Origin: Tunicatimonas sp964551335
GTDB lineage: Bacteria > Bacteroidota > Bacteroidia > Cytophagales > Cyclobacteriaceae
Assembly: GCA_964551335.1 (NCBI GenBank)
Contig: CAZKCO010000002.1
Location: 310,001 to 374,000, forward strand
Direction of reading: 5' to 3'
DNA: 64,000 bases
Shown one piece after another: positions 34,734 through 43,538 of this stretch; position 1 is the stretch's first letter; every line of letters starts with the position of its first letter. Made by a program: the position numbers and the translations under genes. Under the pieces are notes generated by a model. It had not been told where the DNA came from. It saw only the letters and a list, made by a program, of their open reading frames with translations, and did not search any database.

Positions 34734-35078
34734 ATGGTAGATGTACGTACTGATTTTGAGGGCGATAGCTGCCTAATTACAATAGATGGTGAGGTAGACG
34801 CCAGTTCTTCTATCTATTTGGATGAAGCACTGGAGAAAGCAGTAAATGCCGATGTCACCAAAATTCTTGTGGATTGTCAGAACCTAAACTATATTTCTTC
34901 CGCCGGATTAGGAGTGTTTATGTCCTATATCCAGGAACTGGAAACTAAGAACAAGAAGATGGTATTATACCATATGAGTGATAAGGTATACAAAGTGTTT
35001 GAAATCTTAGGACTACATCAACTATTAACCATTGTAGAAACTGAGGAACAAGCCAAGACTGGGGCCGATGAAATATAA
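34734..35078 (+). CDS. STAS-domain anti-sigma factor antagonist
   Basis: 114 aa single STAS domain. The phospho-acceptor site is in LNYISSAGLGVFMSY (DSSGLG-like). It should bind the RsbW-like kinase when unphosphorylated and be reactivated by the upstream phosphatase. The gene overlaps the kinase gene by 11 bp. Confidence 0.93.
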   Translation: MVDVRTDFEGDSCLITIDGEVDASSSIYLDEALEKAVNADVTKILVDCQNLNYISSAGLGVFMSYIQELETKNKKMVLYHMSDKVYKVFEILGLHQLLTIVETEEQAKTGADEI

Positions 35079-35508
35079 TTATAAAGTACCCTGTTGCAAA
35101 GATCAGCTACAGAGTGTACGAGATTTTGTACGAACTACTTTAGGAAATTATACCATCTCTGATGTAGAGATGCACCAGCTAGTATTAGCCGTTGATGAGG
35201 TCTGCTCTAACCTGATGATCCACTCCCATCACTGTAATCCTGAGCACAGTTTAGAGCTTCGGATTGAGATAGATGAACAGAAAGGTATTACCTTCGAGAT
35301 TTACGACTTTGGCCAGGGATTCAACTTTAAAAAGTATAAGGAGCCCTGCATCAAACAGATTATCAAAGACCGGCGAAAAGGCGGAGTAGGTTTGTTGCTG
35401 GTTCGACGGATTATGGACCGTATTGACTATGATTTTCACAAAAAATCGCAGCGCAATATATACCGACTGCACAAGAAACTCTCTATTCAACCGGCTCTCC
35501 GGCCTTAG
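35068..35508 (+). CDS. RsbW-like ATP-binding anti-sigma/serine kinase
   Basis: 146 aa HATPase_c protein: DEVCSNLMIHS (N box), YDFGQGFN (G1) and GGVGLLLVRRIMD (G2). It should phosphorylate the STAS partner and bind its target. The target is not visible: no alternative sigma-B-like gene lies in the window. A strong terminator follows 3 bp after the stop. Confidence 0.92.
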   Translation: MKYNYKVPCCKDQLQSVRDFVRTTLGNYTISDVEMHQLVLAVDEVCSNLMIHSHHCNPEHSLELRIEIDEQKGITFEIYDFGQGFNFKKYKEPCIKQIIKDRRKGGVGLLLVRRIMDRIDYDFHKKSQRNIYRLHKKLSIQPALRP

Positions 35509-35510
35509 CA

Positions 35511-35543
35511 AGGCTGTATCCACGCTGATACGGCCTTTTTATT
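35511..35543 (+). terminator. Rho-independent terminator of the partner-switch module
   Basis: 10-bp stem (35511-35520 with 35527-35536, one G-T pair), 6-nt loop, then TTTTTATTT. Confidence 0.8.
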
Positions 35544-35556
35544 TCGATACATTTCT

Positions 35557-36429
35557 TTAAGCCAGTTCTACCAGATCACTACACAGCGATTCCGGCTCAA
35601 CCCGTTCTTCAATAACCTGGCAATCCAGTAGCGCCCTCATAACTTGTATCAGCATCTGCCGCGAGACACTGAAATCCGTTTTCCAGACCGTACCCGCAAA
35701 CCACGCTTGGGCATCTGCTCGGGATAAGCCGTAGCGCTGAGCTACCACTGCGGTGGCGTCGGACTGCTGCATAAAATCATGGGCAGACTGCTGTACTATT
35801 TTCAGCACCATTCGTACTTTATCCAAGCTTCTTTCCAGAACCTCGTTTCGTACAACTACCACAAAGCAGGGCCAGGGAGTATCAAACTCGCCAATCCGTC
35901 GGAATTCACCTCGCTCTACCACTGGTTGGGTCATAAATTTCTCCCACATGAAAGCATCGGCTTCGCCCCGGGGCAATGCCTGGCGAGCACCATCCATCCC
36001 GCCTACGATCCGAAGTTTAGTTTGATCGGTTGACCAGCCCCGCTGCTTGGCCATCACAAAGGACATCAGGTGCGAACCTGACCCCATCCGGCTGACAGCA
36101 AACGTCTTTCCTTCCAGTTCCGCCACCGACTGATACGATGAATTAGCGGCTACGTGAACCCCCCAGGTGAGCGGACTTTCTACGTATATCTGCGCGAGTT
36201 TTCCGGTCTGATGCTGAATGATACTAGCTACGACACCTTCAGTCAGAGCAATGGCGATGTCTAATTCTCCTGATCGGAGGTCGGTCATCATCGCTCCGGT
36301 TCCCCCGGGGTAGTCCTGCCAATCAACAGCAAGGTTTTTTGCTTGAAAAGCTCCTTTCTCAATGGCTAAATGCCAGGGCAGCATAAAATGCTCGGGTACG
36401 CTTCCCACTTTAAATTGATCCATACTCAA
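35557..36429 (-). CDS. NMT1/taurine-type solute-binding protein without signal peptide
   Basis: 290 aa. It has the fold signature of nitrate/taurine/thiamine-precursor binding proteins: an N-terminal VGSVPEHFMLPWHLAIEKGAF, LRSGELDIAIALTEGVVASI, LEGKTFAVSRMGSGSHLM and WPCFVVVVRNEVLE. Unlike transport partners it has no signal peptide or lipobox, so it is predicted cytoplasmic. It may be a sensor or an enzyme-like relative. It is divergent from modA (98 bp apart), so the two may share regulation, but its ligand is unknown. Confidence 0.75.
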   Translation of the reverse strand: MSMDQFKVGSVPEHFMLPWHLAIEKGAFQAKNLAVDWQDYPGGTGAMMTDLRSGELDIAIALTEGVVASIIQHQTGKLAQIYVESPLTWGVHVAANSSYQSVAELEGKTFAVSRMGSGSHLMSFVMAKQRGWSTDQTKLRIVGGMDGARQALPRGEADAFMWEKFMTQPVVERGEFRRIGEFDTPWPCFVVVVRNEVLERSLDKVRMVLKIVQQSAHDFMQQSDATAVVAQRYGLSRADAQAWFAGTVWKTDFSVSRQMLIQVMRALLDCQVIEERVEPESLCSDLVELA

Positions 36430-36527
36430 AGTCTGTTATATTTTGGCACACCAAACCTAGGGCTAAAATAAGTTTTTTGTAAGTGAAAGTACTATCTTCG
36501 TTTTTTTGCTTACTACTAAATTGACGT

Positions 36528-37268
36528 ATGGTGCGTATTGTTCTACTTTTTTTAATCTTGATAGGCAGTATCAACTCGGTAAGAGCTCAGGACGAGAATA
36601 TGAATATTGCCATCGCCGCCAATTTGCTTCCAGCTATGAGTCAGATTGAAGCTTTGTACGAAGAAAAGTTTCAAAGCAGCGTTACCCTAATTGTTGCCTC
36701 TTCGGGAAAATTGACCGCCCAGATTATCAACGGGGCCCCCTACGACGTATTTATTTCGGCCGATATGAAGTATCCCGAAAAAATCTACAACGCAGGAAAC
36801 GCTCAACAGCCGCCGGAAGTCCTTATTCAGGGAAAACTTTCTTTTTGGTATAAAGAATCTAATCTACAGTCTATAGAGGATGGTATACGACGGGCACAAA
36901 CCATTGCTATTGCGCAACCCGAATTAGCCCCCTACGGTTACCAAACCCAACAGTGGCTACAAGCGCGGGGCTGGTGGGAACAGGTGCAGCCAAAATTAGT
37001 GTACGCCGAAAACGTAGGCCAAGTAAACCAGTATATTGCTACCGGGGCAGTAGATGCGGCTTTTACCGCTAACTCGGCTCAGTACGCCGAGGCAATAGGT
37101 ACAAAAGGGAAGTGGAAGATAGTGCCTGACGCCGCGCTGTTGCCCCACGGCATGGTACTACTTCGGAACTCCGAAGCTCCCGAGTTTACCGTCAATCAAT
37201 TTCTGGAGTTTATTACCTCACCAATTGCGCAGAAAGTTTTTCAGGATTTTGGCTATGAACTACCGTAG
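36528..37268 (+). CDS. modA: Molybdate ABC transporter, substrate-binding protein
   Basis: 246 aa with a signal peptide (hydrophobic run ending SVRAQD). ModA features: IAIAANLLPAMSQIEALYEE, VTLIVASSGKLTAQIINGAPYDVFISADMKYP and AENVGQVNQYIATGAVDAAFTANS. It binds molybdate or tungstate in the periplasm. First gene of modABC: modB starts 5 bp after its stop and modC overlaps modB by 1 bp. Confidence 0.94.
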   Translation: MVRIVLLFLILIGSINSVRAQDENMNIAIAANLLPAMSQIEALYEEKFQSSVTLIVASSGKLTAQIINGAPYDVFISADMKYPEKIYNAGNAQQPPEVLIQGKLSFWYKESNLQSIEDGIRRAQTIAIAQPELAPYGYQTQQWLQARGWWEQVQPKLVYAENVGQVNQYIATGAVDAAFTANSAQYAEAIGTKGKWKIVPDAALLPHGMVLLRNSEAPEFTVNQFLEFITSPIAQKVFQDFGYELP

Positions 37269-37273
37269 GATTT

Positions 37274-37942
37274 ATGAACTGGTCTCCCTTTTGGTTAAGC
37301 TTTAAACTGGCATCAGTAACAACAATACTACTGTTTCTGCTCGGCATTCCATTGGTATACCTTATTTACTTCTACGGAAGAAGCACCAAACCGCTACTAA
37401 AAGCTGTCATCAGCTTACCACTGGTACTACCTCCAACCGTGCTCGGATACTACCTGCTACTATTGCTTCGGCCCGAAGGCTGGCTGGGTCAGTTGAGCCA
37501 GCAGTGGCTGGATACCCGGCTGGTATTCAGCTTTCCAGGATTAGTAATAGGCTCAATTATATTCAGTTTACCGTTTATGGTCAACCCTATTCTTTCGGCC
37601 CTGGAAAACCTGCCGGACACTTACCGGGAGGCAGCCTACACACTGGGAAAATCTCGCTGGAACACCCTCACCCACGTGCTACTGCCGAACATCAAAGCCT
37701 CGCTCTGGGTAGGTGGGGTAATGACTTTCGCGCACACTATTGGGGAATTTGGAGTAGTACTGATGATCGGAGGTAGTATTCCGGAGCAGACTCGGGTGGC
37801 TTCTATCGCAATTTACAACGAAGTGGAAATGCTTAATTACGCGAATGCTAATGTGTACGCAGCTATTTTGCTACTATTTTCGTTTATCGTGCTTATTTTA
37901 GTTTACTTGTATCAGCATCAGCGGCCGCAAGGCATTATTTAA
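37274..37942 (+). CDS. modB: Molybdate ABC transporter, permease
   Basis: 222 aa with about five membrane helices. The cytoplasmic EAA loop (REAAYTLGKSRWNTLTHVLLPNIKASLW) and GVVLMIGGSIPEQTRV are typical of ModB. Its stop overlaps the modC start by 1 bp. Confidence 0.95.
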   Translation: MNWSPFWLSFKLASVTTILLFLLGIPLVYLIYFYGRSTKPLLKAVISLPLVLPPTVLGYYLLLLLRPEGWLGQLSQQWLDTRLVFSFPGLVIGSIIFSLPFMVNPILSALENLPDTYREAAYTLGKSRWNTLTHVLLPNIKASLWVGGVMTFAHTIGEFGVVLMIGGSIPEQTRVASIAIYNEVEMLNYANANVYAAILLLFSFIVLILVYLYQHQRPQGII

Positions 37943-38799
37943 TGAAAGTCAGCTTACAAAAACAGCTTAGAGGCGGAAAGAACTTTTTTCAGTTGGATGT
38001 GTCGTTTGAGATACCAACCGGTGAGATGCTGGCCATCATGGGTTCTTCCGGAGCGGGTAAAACCACGCTACTAAAAATGATCGCCGGACTAGTAGTCCCT
38101 GACCGAGGATCAGTAGAAATTGACGGGCAATCCTGGTACGATAGTAAGAAGCGAATCAACCTACGTACGCAGGATCGCTCCATTGGCTACGTATTTCAGG
38201 ATTATGCCTTGTTCCCCAACATGAGTGTGCGGAAAAACTTACAATACGCGCTGGAATCGGGACAACCGCGTGAGATTATTGATGAAGTACTGGAGCTTAT
38301 TCATATTCAGAACTTGGCTAACCAAAGGCCTACTTCCCTGTCGGGAGGACAACAGCAGCGGGTAGCGCTGGCCCGGGCAATTATTCGGCGACCCAAGGTG
38401 TTACTGCTTGATGAACCGTTTGCAGCACTGGATGAAACCATGCGGTCCAAACTTCAGAATGATTTGATGGAACTACACCAACGCTACCAAACTACTACTT
38501 TGCTGGTCAGTCATAATCCGGCTGAGGTAGCCCGTATGGCTAATCAAGTACTGATGCTTCGCGATGGTCAGGTGATGCAACAGGGCCGCCCGGCTTCAGT
38601 GCTGGCTAGCAGCGGCGACGTGCTACTAAAAGGAGAAATACTGGCTATTGACCAGGATCGGGTAACCGTGGTGATCAAAAACTCACTCAGCACGCTGGTG
38701 ATCAGCAACCCTACTGATCGTTATGAAGTAGGTGATACCCTTAGTATAAACTCGGAAGATTACCAGATTGAAAAAAGACGGATAACATCTACTAACTGA
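37942..38799 (+). CDS. modC: Molybdate ABC transporter, ATPase
   Basis: 285 aa. Walker A GSSGAGKTT, Q loop FQDYALFPNMSV, signature LSGGQQQRVALARA, Walker B VLLLDEPFAALD and switch His VSHN. The C-terminal TOBE-like part is about 65 aa, so the protein is shorter than E. coli ModC. It energises ModB. Confidence 0.95.
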   Translation: MKVSLQKQLRGGKNFFQLDVSFEIPTGEMLAIMGSSGAGKTTLLKMIAGLVVPDRGSVEIDGQSWYDSKKRINLRTQDRSIGYVFQDYALFPNMSVRKNLQYALESGQPREIIDEVLELIHIQNLANQRPTSLSGGQQQRVALARAIIRRPKVLLLDEPFAALDETMRSKLQNDLMELHQRYQTTTLLVSHNPAEVARMANQVLMLRDGQVMQQGRPASVLASSGDVLLKGEILAIDQDRVTVVIKNSLSTLVISNPTDRYEVGDTLSINSEDYQIEKRRITSTN

Positions 38800-38960
38800 T
38801 TAACTGCCTATCAGTGTGGTAAATCATTATTTTTTTGATTATCATTTATGACTAGCCTGCATCTCGGTCTACACCTTAACCAGGGAGCAATTTTTTACAG
38901 CTTGAATCGCATTTGCTTATAAGCTAGCAGACATTCGGTATTCCGATAAATTGATTTTTT

Positions 38961-40361
38961 ATGCAAGACACTACCATCCTAATTGTTGAAGATGATGCTA
39001 TAGCCCAACTTACTTTTTTACAGTATTTGCGGGATTTAGGCTACGAAAAAGCGGTGACTGTCAATAATGGGCCGGATGCCTTAAAAACCATCCAATCGTC
39101 TTCCGTTGATTTGGTGTTTCTAGACATTCGTATCCGGGGGGAGATGGACGGAGTGGATACGGCCAAAAAAATCCGGGAAAAGAATAGTGATCTTCCACTA
39201 ATTTTTCTGACTGCTAGCACTGACCGACAGACCATGCAACGGGCGATGGATTGCCAGCCCTATAGTATTATCCATAAACCTTATGACCTAACCACTCTGC
39301 AAGAATCTATCTCAGGGGCGCTAAACTATAAGATCTACCACGACAAGGTGAATCAGTTGAATAGCCGGCACATGCTGGATCAGATTTTAGAAACCGCCGA
39401 TGTGGGTATTTGCGTTACCAACGACCAGGGCCGGTTTGTGAAGGTGAACAAAGCCTATTGTGCCATATACGGATATTCCGAACAGGAGCTGATCGGACAG
39501 TTGTTCACGATAGTGCTACCCGAAAATATTCGTAAGTACGCGGAAACTCTCCACCGCGAGTACCTGGCCGGAGAAACCGAAGAAAGTAATGGCGAATGGC
39601 AGGCGGTGGATAAGCAAGGAAATCCAAAAGACGTCTACGTTACTGCCGGTCGGCTAATTACCGAAGAGGGGCAGCGGTACAAGATTACGACGGTCACTGA
39701 CATTACTGAGCGAAAAGAGGACGTGCGGAAGCTAACTCAGGCACTGGATGAAAAAGACTCTTACGCCCGAGAAATTCACCACCGGGTGAAAAATAATATC
39801 AACATTATTTCCGGGCTGCTGTACCTTCAGGCCGAAAAGGTGAAAGACCGCCCCTTTGTTTACGACCTTTTTCACGAGAGTATCAGCCGAATTAAATCGC
39901 TCTCTCTTATTCATGAGCAACTTTATCGTAACGATAATTATACTTCAATTAACCTCAAAGAATACGTTCACTCATTAGTAAGCAACGTAGAATCTACGTT
40001 TAGGGAAAAGGCCCAGCAAGTTCGTACCACCCAAGAAATATCGGCTATTCCCCTGGATGTGGATAAAGCCATTGCTTGTGGACTCGTTGTTAATGAAGTA
40101 CTGACTAACAGTTTCAAATACGCCTTTCCCAGCAAGAAAGAGCTTACTTTGGCTCAAATCTGTATTCAGGCCTACGCTGAAGAAGGAACCACCCATGTTG
40201 TCATGAGCGATAACGGTGTAGGTCTTCCCGCCGAGTTTGATTTGGAAAAAAGTAATTCACTGGGTTTTCAGTTAATCACCAACCTCACCCAGCAACTCAA
40301 CGGAAAGCTTGAACTCAGCAGTCAGGAAGGCACCAGAGTACACCTACAGTTTCCGGAATAA
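38961..40361 (+). CDS. Response-regulator/PAS/HisKA_2 histidine kinase
   Basis: 466 aa soluble protein. An N-terminal receiver (about 1-120; VEDDA, phospho-Asp in LVFLDIRI), a PAS domain (about 135-255) and a C-terminal HisKA_2 kinase: YAREIHHRVKNNINIISGLLYLQ holds the phospho-His, and NEVLTNSFKYAFP and SDNGVGLP are the ATP-binding boxes. The receiver in front of a HisKA_2 kinase suggests a phosphorelay input rather than direct sensing. No partner regulator is adjacent. A terminator follows. Confidence 0.93.
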   Translation: MQDTTILIVEDDAIAQLTFLQYLRDLGYEKAVTVNNGPDALKTIQSSSVDLVFLDIRIRGEMDGVDTAKKIREKNSDLPLIFLTASTDRQTMQRAMDCQPYSIIHKPYDLTTLQESISGALNYKIYHDKVNQLNSRHMLDQILETADVGICVTNDQGRFVKVNKAYCAIYGYSEQELIGQLFTIVLPENIRKYAETLHREYLAGETEESNGEWQAVDKQGNPKDVYVTAGRLITEEGQRYKITTVTDITERKEDVRKLTQALDEKDSYAREIHHRVKNNINIISGLLYLQAEKVKDRPFVYDLFHESISRIKSLSLIHEQLYRNDNYTSINLKEYVHSLVSNVESTFREKAQQVRTTQEISAIPLDVDKAIACGLVVNEVLTNSFKYAFPSKKELTLAQICIQAYAEEGTTHVVMSDNGVGLPAEFDLEKSNSLGFQLITNLTQQLNGKLELSSQEGTRVHLQFPE

Positions 40362-40364
40362 AAA

Positions 40365-40391
40365 AACCTCATCCGGCGACCGAATGAGGTT
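40365..40391. terminator. Bidirectional terminator between convergent genes
   Basis: Stem AACCTCAT (40365-40372) with ATGAGGTT (40384-40391), A-rich on the left side and T/A-rich on the right, between the kinase and the DUF1573 gene. Confidence 0.65.
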
Positions 40392-40416
40392 ATCAATAAT
40401 ACCCTAGCAAATCTAC

Positions 40417-40827
40417 TTACTGCGCATCCTTATTAGGAAGAACGTTGGTAATCAATTTCACTCGCTCTTGAGCATTAACTGCATTGGAAACCACAGTAAT
40501 CACTTTGTTTTGGCGTCCCTTTTTACCAGTACTGTTAAAAGATACGTCAATAGAAGCAGTTTCGCCGGGGGCGATGGGCTCGCGGGGCCAAGAAGTAGCG
40601 GTACAGCCACAAGTAGTCAATACGTTAGATAAAATCAACGGCTCAGTACCAGTATTCTCAAACTCAAAGGTGTGGCTCACCTTATCGCCCTGAACAATAT
40701 CGCCAAAGTCTTTAGTGTCTTCGGTAAAGGTAATTTGAGGACCGTCCGGGGTTTCTTCGGCAGCATTTTGGGCTACTACCGCTTGAATCATAAAGATGCT
40801 GAGTAAGGAGACAAGAATGTACTTCAT
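40417..40827 (-). CDS. DUF1573 secreted protein
   Basis: 136 aa from the Met at 40827, which gives a signal peptide (MKYILVSLLSIFMIQAVVAQ). The longer open frame upstream has no signal and is not credible as the start. The DUF1573 core is clear: TKDFGDIVQGDKVSHTFEFEN, LILSNVLTTCGCTATSWP and IDVSFNSTGKKG, an Ig-like fold of unknown role that is common in Bacteroidota. It is exported to the periplasm. Confidence 0.9.
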   Translation of the reverse strand: MKYILVSLLSIFMIQAVVAQNAAEETPDGPQITFTEDTKDFGDIVQGDKVSHTFEFENTGTEPLILSNVLTTCGCTATSWPREPIAPGETASIDVSFNSTGKKGRQNKVITVVSNAVNAQERVKLITNVLPNKDAQ

Positions 40828-41011
40828 GTTATGTAAAGTTTTTGATTGGTTGGCTAATTCTGCAACAAAAAGTAGTCCTGAAATAATTTCCAACTTGCTC
40901 CTTTTTTTCTGTTGGCGTATGATTTTTCCCTGATTTTGTAAAAAGTTCGGGTTTTTCCAACGCTTTGCACTCATTCTGGGTCAATGATACAACAACTTAA
41001 TTTCCCCAGTA

Positions 41012-41965
41012 ATGAAATCAGTATTTGCCAATTTTCTATTTTCTCTATTAATAGTCTGTCCGCTATTAGGATGTATGGATCAGGAAGAATCAGCCTTCGA
41101 GCAGCAGGCGCGAGAAGAAGATCAGCTTATCAACAATTATCTTACGGATAACGGTATACAGGCCGAGCGCCTCCGAAGCGGCATTTATACCGAGGTGCTT
41201 ACGTCTAACAGTACCGGAACAGCCATAGCAGATGAATCAATTGTAGCCATTCGCTATTCATTAAGCACCTTAGCGGGTAAACTTATTGGCGACCTACCCG
41301 ATTCGGCAGCACCGGTTCGGTTTTTTCACGCCCAACGCAATCCTAACGCTTTGTTTCCTCAGGGTATAAATATTGCTATTGAACGTATGCGGGAAGGTGA
41401 ACGCCATCGGCTCTACTTACCTTCGTATCAGGCATTTGGCTCCTATTCTTTCGGTCAGCTAATTCCCCGGGAAACTATCATAATAGCGGATATAGAGGTA
41501 GTAAAGTTAGAGCACGAAGACTCCATCAAGGAAAACAATCACCAAGCTCTGGAAGAATTTATTCTTCAGGAAAATTTAGAAAACGTGGAGGAGCTGTCTT
41601 CAGGGGTATTTCTGGAAATATTAGAAGAGGGTACTGGCGACTTGCCTAAAACCGGAAATTTGGTAAAAGTTAATTACAAGGGCTACTACCTGGACGGAGA
41701 GGTGTTTGATGAATCGGAAAAAGATAAGCCTATTGAGTTCTTCGTAGGGAAAGAAACGGTAATTCAGGGATTCGAGGCGGGGGTAAGTGCTCTGAAGAAA
41801 GGCGGAAAAGCCCGCGTAATGATCCCTTCTCACCTGGGTTTTGCCGAAGGTATTCAGGTTATTCCTCCGGCCATCCGCAAAGATTTTCTAAAGGAGTACA
41901 ACATCCGCGACTGGCGACCCTACGAACCAATCATCTTTGAGTTGGAGCTGGTAGATATTCAGTAG
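41012..41965 (+). CDS. FKBP-type peptidyl-prolyl isomerase lipoprotein
   Basis: 317 aa with signal peptide and lipobox (LLGC). Two FKBP-like domains: a first, diverged one (about 65-165) and a second, complete one (about 205-317) with VNYKGYYLDGEVFDESE, VIQGFEAGVSALKKGGKARVMIPSHLGF. It should assist folding of exported proteins in the periplasm. Confidence 0.9.
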   Translation: MKSVFANFLFSLLIVCPLLGCMDQEESAFEQQAREEDQLINNYLTDNGIQAERLRSGIYTEVLTSNSTGTAIADESIVAIRYSLSTLAGKLIGDLPDSAAPVRFFHAQRNPNALFPQGINIAIERMREGERHRLYLPSYQAFGSYSFGQLIPRETIIIADIEVVKLEHEDSIKENNHQALEEFILQENLENVEELSSGVFLEILEEGTGDLPKTGNLVKVNYKGYYLDGEVFDESEKDKPIEFFVGKETVIQGFEAGVSALKKGGKARVMIPSHLGFAEGIQVIPPAIRKDFLKEYNIRDWRPYEPIIFELELVDIQ

Positions 41966-42062
41966 TGCTTGCTAATTGAGAATGGATAATGGACAACGGA
42001 AAAATTGGTAAAGCGCATTTTATCAATGCCGTAAAAATTTCGCACTAACTCGCTCTCTGCTA

Positions 42063-43472
42063 TTATCCGGCAAAAAATTCTTCCCGGAAGTTCATCAGAA
42101 AGAGTTCCTGCTTAGAGCGGGTAACCGCCGTATATAGCCAGCGGATGTATTCCATCGTGAGTCTTTCGTCGGGCAGATAGCCCTGGTCTACAAATACCGC
42201 ATCCCACTGCCCACCCTGCGACTTATGGCAGGTAAGCGCATAGGCATATTTTACCTGTAAGGCATTCAGGTATATATCGTTACGCACTGCTTCCTGTTGC
42301 TGTTTGCGGGTTTCCTGGTCTTCGTACTCTTCCAGTACTTGCTGATACAGATCGCGGTATTTATCTTCCTCCAACGCTACTGAAGGAGAGTGTAGTACGT
42401 CCAGCATAATTTTGGCATCAAAGGCAGGTTGGTCGGGATAATCCAGCAGGCGTAGTTCCAGGTCGGCAAAGCGTAAGCCGTGCTTTTCTTCCAGATTAAA
42501 AACCTTGATAATCTCCACAAAATCGCCGTTGGCTAGAAACGAAATGGCAGTGTTTTCCTCGGTAAAGAAATAGTTATTCTTGACAATCATGAGGTAGTCG
42601 CCTACTTCCAGTTCATTGTCATAAAAAAATATCTGATGCCGGATAAAGCGGTTGTACTGCACCGCTGCCCGGTTTGACCGGCAGATTACTGCCGTATTAT
42701 CTTTCCCAAATTTATCGTAAGCGTAGCGCAGACCATCCTCCAGCTTACGCCCCTCCATCCGGTATACATCCGAAAAACCTTTGGTTCGCAGCTGAATCCC
42801 AAATTCATCCTGACTGAGTTGCTGCCGCAGTTGGGTGGCGTTTTGCAAAATACCCGAATTCTGCTCCTGCCGCATTACCTCAGTTAGTTCGGTTTCAAAG
42901 ATATTGAGTCCGTATAAATGCTCCAGATGTTCCGCATTCAACCCCTGGCTTAACGTTTGCCCCACCGGGGGCAGTTGGGCCGTGTCACCAATGAGCATCA
43001 GCCGGTTGGTAGGCTGCTCAAACACGTAATCAATCAGGTCTGAAAGCAAGCCGTTACGGTTGCTTCCCCCATCGTTAGATAGCATGGAGGCCTCATCAAT
43101 TACGTAGAGTGTGTGTTTCTGGTAGTTTCGGCGACGGGAGAACTGCAATCTGCCCGAAATAGGATCAGCGGTGCGCTGGTAGATTATTTTATGGATGGTG
43201 AATGCGCTGCGCTCGGAATAGCTGGCCATTACCTTAGCCGCCCGGCCAGTAGGAGCCAACAGCATCAGCTTTAGCTTAAATTCCGGTAGGGCTTTTACCA
43301 GCGCACTTACTACCGAAGTTTTTCCCGTACCAGCGTATCCTTTGAGCAACAGGGCGGTTTTGCGGTCGGCTTTCTGGGCCAGAAAGAGGTCAAATAGGGT
43401 AAACAGCTTCTGCTGACCTTCGGTAGGCTGGTGAGGAAAATGAGCAGCAATTACTTCCGAAGGCTTAGCCAT
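42063..43472 (-). CDS. RecD-like AAA helicase
   Basis: 469 aa from Met at 43472 (AKPSEVIAAHF). The open frame continues 21 codons upstream, but that part is made from the hairpin at 43490-43531 and is unlikely to be translated. Walker A GYAGTGKTS, Walker B VIDEASML, LIGDTAQLPPVG, and the C-terminal UvrD/RecD block YALTCHKSQGGQWDAVFV with YTAVTRSK. It belongs to the RecD2/Dda-like superfamily 1 helicases and probably acts in DNA repair or replication. Confidence 0.9.
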   Translation of the reverse strand: MAKPSEVIAAHFPHQPTEGQQKLFTLFDLFLAQKADRKTALLLKGYAGTGKTSVVSALVKALPEFKLKLMLLAPTGRAAKVMASYSERSAFTIHKIIYQRTADPISGRLQFSRRRNYQKHTLYVIDEASMLSNDGGSNRNGLLSDLIDYVFEQPTNRLMLIGDTAQLPPVGQTLSQGLNAEHLEHLYGLNIFETELTEVMRQEQNSGILQNATQLRQQLSQDEFGIQLRTKGFSDVYRMEGRKLEDGLRYAYDKFGKDNTAVICRSNRAAVQYNRFIRHQIFFYDNELEVGDYLMIVKNNYFFTEENTAISFLANGDFVEIIKVFNLEEKHGLRFADLELRLLDYPDQPAFDAKIMLDVLHSPSVALEEDKYRDLYQQVLEEYEDQETRKQQQEAVRNDIYLNALQVKYAYALTCHKSQGGQWDAVFVDQGYLPDERLTMEYIRWLYTAVTRSKQELFLMNFREEFFAG

Positions 43473-43489
43473 GCGTCGGGTGTTCAGGT

Positions 43490-43531
43490 GTTCAGGTACT
43501 CGGGTGTTCCTGAATACCCGAGTACCTGAAC
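43490..43531. terminator. Perfect 16-bp hairpin between asnS and the helicase gene
   Basis: GTTCAGGTACTCGGGT (43490-43505) pairs fully with 43516-43531, with a 10-nt loop. It has no T tract on the - strand. It may attenuate asnS read-through into the helicase gene or be an extragenic repeat. Confidence 0.5.
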
Positions 43532-43538
43532 TCATATA

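Noticed and set aside
40828..40974. N-terminal extension of the DUF1573 protein
   Set aside because: It would bury the signal peptide inside the protein.
43473..43535. N-terminal extension of the helicase
   Set aside because: It is translated from the perfect hairpin between genes and has no counterpart in the family.
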